Shown here one piece after another: positions 61,701-64,000 of a DNA stretch of 64,000 nt. The notes under the pieces are model-generated. The model searched no databases. It was not told the DNA's origin and saw only the letters and a program-made list of their open reading frames with translations. Both the position numbers and the translations under genes were made by a program. The stretch is from Apibacter mensalis (GTDB taxonomy: Bacteria; Bacteroidota; Bacteroidia; Flavobacteriales; Weeksellaceae), in contig NZ_LIVM01000002.1 in the NCBI RefSeq assembly GCF_001418685.1, forward strand, positions 175,022 through 239,021. The letters run 5' to 3'. Within the stretch, counting starts at the first letter, position 1. The number at the start of each line of letters is the position of its first letter.

Positions 61701-62833
61701 ATTGTATTATATAGATTTAAATTTGAATTATCCGGAAGTTGTCCATTATTATTCTCACCTAAATCTCTCAACGCAATAATCGGATGTTGCTCTTGAAGGT
61801 TTGAATTACCCAAATCGATTCTCCATACTTCTATCTTAGTAATAGTTATCGTAGAACCTATTACCGGATAATTTTCCAGTGCTTTGTCGTAATTGTTTCT
61901 AAAATAATGGGTTAAAAAATAATGTTGATTTTCATCATAATCAATTGCTTTAATTTTGAATGTATTGACTACTCCTCCGCCTTGAACCGTTATATTTCTG
62001 GCTTCGGATTGTTGTTCTGAAAAAACGGTTGTTAAGAAAGTTTTGCCAAATTGAAATTCTCCTTTAATTCCAAAAAGTGATTCGGCTCCTGTAATTAAAC
62101 TGGTGCTCAATGGCATATTTACATTACCAAATTCAATTTTTTTAATTATGTTATCTTCTCCTCCACTTGTGCCATTGGGTAAATTTGCACCGCTTCCTAA
62201 ACCTGGAATCCATGCTAAATTTAATTTATTTTCAAAGTTAAAACCTGCTTGAGTATCATAATTTACCCCTAAATGTACGTTATTACCTACATTTCCGATA
62301 AGACTCATTTGGATTCTTTGTCTTAAATCAATGGTAAAATTCTTTCTGTTCTGTGGTAAAATTTGTGGATTGTCGATTTTTTGATGCAATATTCCTAAAT
62401 CAAATGAAGCAAATCCTGAAGGCCTTAACTCTATTTTATTACCTCCAAATATTTGCTCGAATAGTTTTGATTTAACTGTAATTCCCGGGATAAAGCCTTT
62501 TTTTTCAACTTTTCTCCCTTCTTTATTGGCTCTTCCTACTTCGTCTTGTAAACGTGAACGCTCTTTGTAATATTCATTAAACTTTTGTTGCATTACATAA
62601 TTAGTATAATCCTCTGCTGTCATTGTTATCGGCGTACCGATAACTACTCCTCCCAGCTTAGGATATAATATGTAATTTCCACTTTTATAATCATAATAAG
62701 CTTCATATTTTACGGGATTATCCAGCTTCAAAACTTGTTCATCATCATTTTCCTGTGCAATTAAAATATTACCACTTAAATAAAATATGGCTAAAAATAG
62801 CCAATAGTCACGAATATACCTTAACACTTTCAA
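55739..62833 (-). CDS. sprA: SprA, type IX secretion outer-membrane translocon
   Basis: At 2364 residues it is the largest gene here and is full length for SprA (Sov). A signal peptide (~1-26, ending NILIAQE) precedes an N-terminal region with VGTP/VIGTPITMTAEDY and the FIPGITVKSKLFEQIFGGNKIELRPSGFASFDLGILHQKIDNPQLP block typical of SprA. Repeated long beta-strands run to the C-terminus, which ends in phenylalanine-rich ATFTFGN. SprA forms the 36-strand outer-membrane channel of the T9SS, used in Flavobacteria for gliding adhesins and secreted enzymes such as the subtilase in this window. It starts 3 bp after ruvA and is followed by gcvH. Confidence 0.96.
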   Translation of the reverse strand: MKVLRYIRDYWLFLAIFYLSGNILIAQENDDEQVLKLDNPVKYEAYYDYKSGNYILYPKLGGVVIGTPITMTAEDYTNYVMQQKFNEYYKERSRLQDEVGRANKEGRKVEKKGFIPGITVKSKLFEQIFGGNKIELRPSGFASFDLGILHQKIDNPQILPQNRKNFTIDLRQRIQMSLIGNVGNNVHLGVNYDTQAGFNFENKLNLAWIPGLGSGANLPNGTSGGEDNIIKKIEFGNVNMPLSTSLITGAESLFGIKGEFQFGKTFLTTVFSEQQSEARNITVQGGGVVNTFKIKAIDYDENQHYFLTHYFRNNYDKALENYPVIGSTITITKIEVWRIDLGNSNLQEQHPIIALRDLGENNNGQLPDNSNLNLYNTISNLSGIRDASTAYNAVNGVSLPVVPTLSSSATMKNYESGKEFVVHKRVKKLSETEYSYNPQLGYISLNQKLNNDQLLAVAFQYTDSKNPGKIYKVGEFSNEVTGVLILKLLKPNQIVSPESPMWDLMMKNIYSMDASQISSEGFIVNVMYQDASQGKINYLPDPNVKNLQLLQLLNWDRLNQNNDATNTGKGDGLFDFVEGITINSQKGKLIFTKVEPFGEYLKNKSVDEKYIFDKLYKNLKGANIVTSDPLANRYSIEGRFKGSIGNGISLGAFNVPKGSVKVSANGQMLNEGIDYVVDYQMGMVTIINETYKNSGVPINISLENQFAFNMQKKRFMGLNVEHKFNDEFIVGATFLNYKERPLTQKVQFGSEPVNNSMIGFNMMLNKEFPFLTKLTNWIPGIKTEAESNISLKVEGAALLPGENKTINDNSYIDDFETTASKISLKEPGYWGIASKPEKGGFGATYMNDIKNGDGRALMSWYNIDPRFFGIGGGQPAGIDNNALSLHLQRRVKYQEIFTERDYIAGEQLYMNTFDVSFYPNERGPYNFNTRKENPEQDRWGGLMRPISVTNFSEANIEYVEFWMMDPYADSKSPGSNPLGNKPELILQLGNVSEDVLKDGFMQYENGISDDISQMTTTNLGKQPKNYPLVYAFDTEGEARRKQDVGYDGLTSFEEADYYKNKGYDIGDNANYVNPITGEVDPSADDYVFYLHGGWDSSNEKNSIISRYKYYRNLEGNSPSNSMDASSASPDTEDLNKDFNLDETENYTQYRLSLLDSDLRSNQNSFVVDKKEVEVSLPNGKKGNTTWYLVRIPVSAYEFGSAEILNNVRYIRMLMKGFSNTATLRFATFDLVRSDWRKYEKNISSVSGESKQDSEEGNATLLPVSNVIISAVNLEENTTSRPPYVLPPGISREILGNTTGTQMQNESSLKLEIKELKNSEPRGIYKNIALDMRRYKTLKMFVHAENMQDVSSNSIDKEAKFFIRIGSDLSDNYYEYEFPLKYTPNTAISATDIWPIENTIELKLKDLVAAKNEKDKNNLYNSTIRYRSHVTGSDDKIIYVKGRPSIGNVNSIMMGVRNTSSIDKHVVLWLDELRLSDIDNEGGYAANASINFNLADFAQISASGTYQSVGFGAIDSKPSERSQDETKQYMVSAAVNVDRVLPENWGMKIPVSISMSETFIDPKYNPLDNDVKLKNDPRKNEIKKVVRSYSSQKNISISNLRKDRTTNKQPRFYDVENLSASFSYSTDYFRDIYTTYSIYQNLQAYIDYNFSPKGIYYQPFKKLGVVQDTSRFAKYLKWLKEVNFNPVPTRLSFKTDIARTYNEFQYRDINAYLNNNPNSYTPIFANNFLFGWQYNIGFNLTRSLKLDFSSGTRTILDDIGNGLPDDGMIWNGLFTAGRPINFNQRFQLNYRVPIHLLPYLDFTSMEVGYTGQYDWQAGSNFQTSYDPTNTDPRKRSLGNTAQNAQTITVIGNVDFNRFYNYFSNYKKFEEKRRKRQREIDSLNRAYETNFALKKPKSFKKYIIKNKYRTTDYLWMIAGSFKRGQIQVNENKGTILPGFLPEPSFFGVGRYAGSTSGPTFGFLFGSQFDLRNKAVTEGWVSLNEYMTSPYVKTNNSQLSATLQLEPINHLQIDLNIMRNHQKTLSHSGFNSIDPITGQLVNTFVNQSAMFSSSVVSFATSFKSGEYVYNKMISNSMILSQRVAAIQGQPLVDSNNDGYIDGYGLTNSEVLLPSFVSAFTGRSPNSQKIGYKRNMPVPNWKITYGGLKNIPFINYWFKEFRINHSYISNYTINGVQTNPDYYLLQNDTKAPERDLNGNRYNYYTYGSVVMSEGFSPLAGVDVTMRNNIQIRVAYNKDRIYSLGLTNYTLQEDYGNEVVFGLGYIVKDVKLKLRYRGATKPITGDLNIRGDVSIRDNKTTIRRLVELDSQVTGGQNLVSLKFSTDYSFTKNFNLKFFYEQMITKYKVSTAYPLSTIRAGLSATFTFGN

Positions 62834-62836
62834 CGT

Positions 62837-63418
62837 TTATAATTTTTTTAAAGTATCCTTGATAAGTTCTTCAACTTCGATATCCGGATTATTCTTTAAA
62901 ATTTTATCAATAATTTTTTCAGTAATTTTTTTAGAAATACCTAACACCTCCAATGCACTTAACGCTTCAGATTTGTTTTTATTGCCTAAATTATGATCTA
63001 AAGTTTCAGTCTTTTCAAATGTAGAAATTTTATCCCGTAAATCAAGAATTATCCTTTGGGCAGTTTTAGCTCCTATTCCTTTTATTTTTTGCAAAGCTAG
63101 ATTGTTGCTACTAAAAATAGCTGAAGTTATTTCTGACACAGACATTGAGGATAACATCATAATGGATGAAGCCGGACCTACCCCGTTTACACTATTTAAA
63201 AGATTAAACAATGAACGTTCTGTTTTTGTTGAAAATCCATATAAGGAATGTGAATCTTCTCGTATAATTTCTTGAATATATATTAAGGCCTTTTTCTCAT
63301 TTTGAATGTCTGTATAAGTTTGTAAACTAATAGTTGCAAAATATCCCACTCCATTGCAGTCTATTACTACACTGGATGGGGATATTTCAAAAATAATTCC
63401 TGATAAATGAGTTATCAT
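62837..63418 (-). CDS. ruvA: Holliday junction DNA helicase subunit RuvA
   Basis: It binds four-way junctions as a tetramer and loads the RuvB motor for branch migration. The 193 residues show domain I (MITHLSGIIFEISPSSVVIDCNGVGYFATIS), the two helix-hairpin-helix motifs of domain II (LNSVNGVGPASSIMML and LQKIKGIGAKTAQRIILDLRDK) and the flexible domain III for RuvB (SEALSALEVLGISKKITEKIIDKIL). Length and motifs are normal. It lies between malic enzyme and sprA; the conserved order makes a shared transcript likely. Confidence 0.96.
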   Translation of the reverse strand: MITHLSGIIFEISPSSVVIDCNGVGYFATISLQTYTDIQNEKKALIYIQEIIREDSHSLYGFSTKTERSLFNLLNSVNGVGPASSIMMLSSMSVSEITSAIFSSNNLALQKIKGIGAKTAQRIILDLRDKISTFEKTETLDHNLGNKNKSEALSALEVLGISKKITEKIIDKILKNNPDIEVEELIKDTLKKL

Positions 63419-63444
63419 TTTTGTTTATTTAACGGAAATATAAT

Positions 63445-64000
63445 TTATTTTTTTACATGAGCATCTATAGAGGCAAGAGTTGCAAGATTTACTATATCTT
63501 CTACACTAGAATTTCTATTGATTATGTGAATAGATTTATCCAAACCTAATAAAACCGGTCCAATACTTTTTATAGATCCTAAACTTTTAGCTAAATTCGT
63601 GCTCAGATTAGCTGAAATCATATCTGGAAATATTAAAACATTTGCAGGTTTTGATTCTAATTTACTAAACGAAAATTCACTAACTAATTGTTCATTTAAT
63701 GCATAATCCGGTTGTATTTCTCCATCAACAATTAAATCAGGATTAGATTGGTTAAGTAATTTAACCGCTTCTATTACTTTTCTAGATAGTTTCGAATTTC
63801 CAGAAAAGTTTTCGTGAGATAGCATGGCTACTCTAGGTTCAATGCCCAATTGTTTGACAAAATTAGCTGTAACCTCTGCTATTGCTGCTAATTCTTCAAT
63901 TGATGGATCTGTATTCAATGATGTATCAGCGATAAAAACAGGACCATTTTTAGAAAGTAGAATCATGGCTGATGATACTTTCTTAGACGATTCAGAATAA
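63445..64000 (-). CDS. NADP-dependent malic enzyme, C-terminal part (5' end beyond window)
   Basis: The frame is open to the right edge, so only the last ~185 residues are seen (YSESSKKVSSAMILLSKNGPVFIADTSLNTDPSIEELAAIAEVTANFVKQLGIEPRVAMLSHENFSG ...). This is the phosphotransacetylase-like domain at the C-terminus of long MaeB-type malic enzymes: the segments GPVFIADT, PDYALNEQL and NVLIFPDMISANLSTNLAKSLG match it. Malic enzyme turns malate into pyruvate with NADP reduction; the tail domain regulates it. A stand-alone phosphotransacetylase is the alternative, but PDLIVDGEIQPDYALN and the malic enzyme-ruvA-sprA order favour MaeB. Confidence 0.87.
   Translation of the reverse strand, partial: YSESSKKVSSAMILLSKNGPVFIADTSLNTDPSIEELAAIAEVTANFVKQLGIEPRVAMLSHENFSGNSKLSRKVIEAVKLLNQSNPDLIVDGEIQPDYALNEQLVSEFSFSKLESKPANVLIFPDMISANLSTNLAKSLGSIKSIGPVLLGLDKSIHIINRNSSVEDIVNLATLASIDAHVKK

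Overview
The window is AT-rich DNA from a member of the Bacteroidota, most likely the Flavobacteriia. The evidence is: a SprA-type type IX secretion (T9SS) outer-membrane protein in the order malic enzyme - ruvA - sprA - gcvH - vanZ; a subtilase ending in a T9SS-like sorting tail; Hcp/VgrG proteins of the Bacteroidota subtype (T6SS-iii); DUF1573, DUF3810 and HYC_CC_PP proteins; lipoproteins with acidic residues just after the lipid-bearing cysteine; and many promoters with the Bacteroidota -7 element TAnnTTTG. A low-GC, host-associated Weeksellaceae-like bacterium would fit, but the genus cannot be fixed from this sequence alone.

Layout. 1-3.7 kb: a minus-strand T6SS module, hcp - vgrG - PAAR-like (DUF4280) protein - lipoprotein (cut by the window edge). 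4.35-4.76 kb: three tRNA-Lys genes with a near-perfect promoter and a terminator. 4.8-10.4 kb: aroK, a small S4 protein, an FKBP-like lipoprotein, an acyltransferase, two glycosyltransferases, an acidic small protein and a MerR regulator. 10.5-14.1 kb: a vitamin B12 uptake operon, with a cobalamin riboswitch, a BtuB-like TonB receptor and a BtuG-like surface propeller lipoprotein. 14.3-25.4 kb: a lone nuoN, agmatine deiminase, GtrA, LD-carboxypeptidase, a haem-binding-domain protein, an Ig-like lipoprotein, DUF3810 and a LolC/E-like permease, then about 0.9 kb that looks like gene debris, then DUF2461. 25.4-41.5 kb: mostly housekeeping genes (guaA, a sigma-54 response regulator, ribA, pepT, a secreted subtilase, a Gcr-family membrane protein, ankyrin protein plus catalase, uvrD/pcrA helicase, pckA). 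41.7-46.5 kb: a four-gene efflux operon (TolC, HlyD, two ABC-2 permeases) with no ATPase gene. 46.6-54.6 kb: an OYE-type oxidoreductase, two tandem DUF1573 proteins, an SRPBCC/GyrI protein, purH, an HYC_CC_PP protein plus TonB receptor, and an RRM protein. 55.0-64.0 kb: vanZ, gcvH, sprA, ruvA and the end of malic enzyme, all on the minus strand.

How the genes work together. The B12 operon is the clearest functional unit: an RNA switch controls a receptor and a surface capture protein whose genes overlap by 4 bp. The T6SS module looks like an exported spike with an attached cargo domain and a candidate immunity lipoprotein. SprA would provide the channel through which the subtilase leaves the cell. 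PEP carboxykinase and malic enzyme connect the C4 acids with PEP and pyruvate.

The most unusual signals are a 9-G tract inside vgrG, the unassigned T6SS cargo domain with its overlapping lipoprotein, a solitary nuoN, a decaying gene region at 24.2-24.6 kb, a tiny ORF-plus-terminator unit at 7.25-7.37 kb, and a candidate small RNA near 37.05 kb. I found no CRISPR array, insertion sequence, rRNA or prophage.
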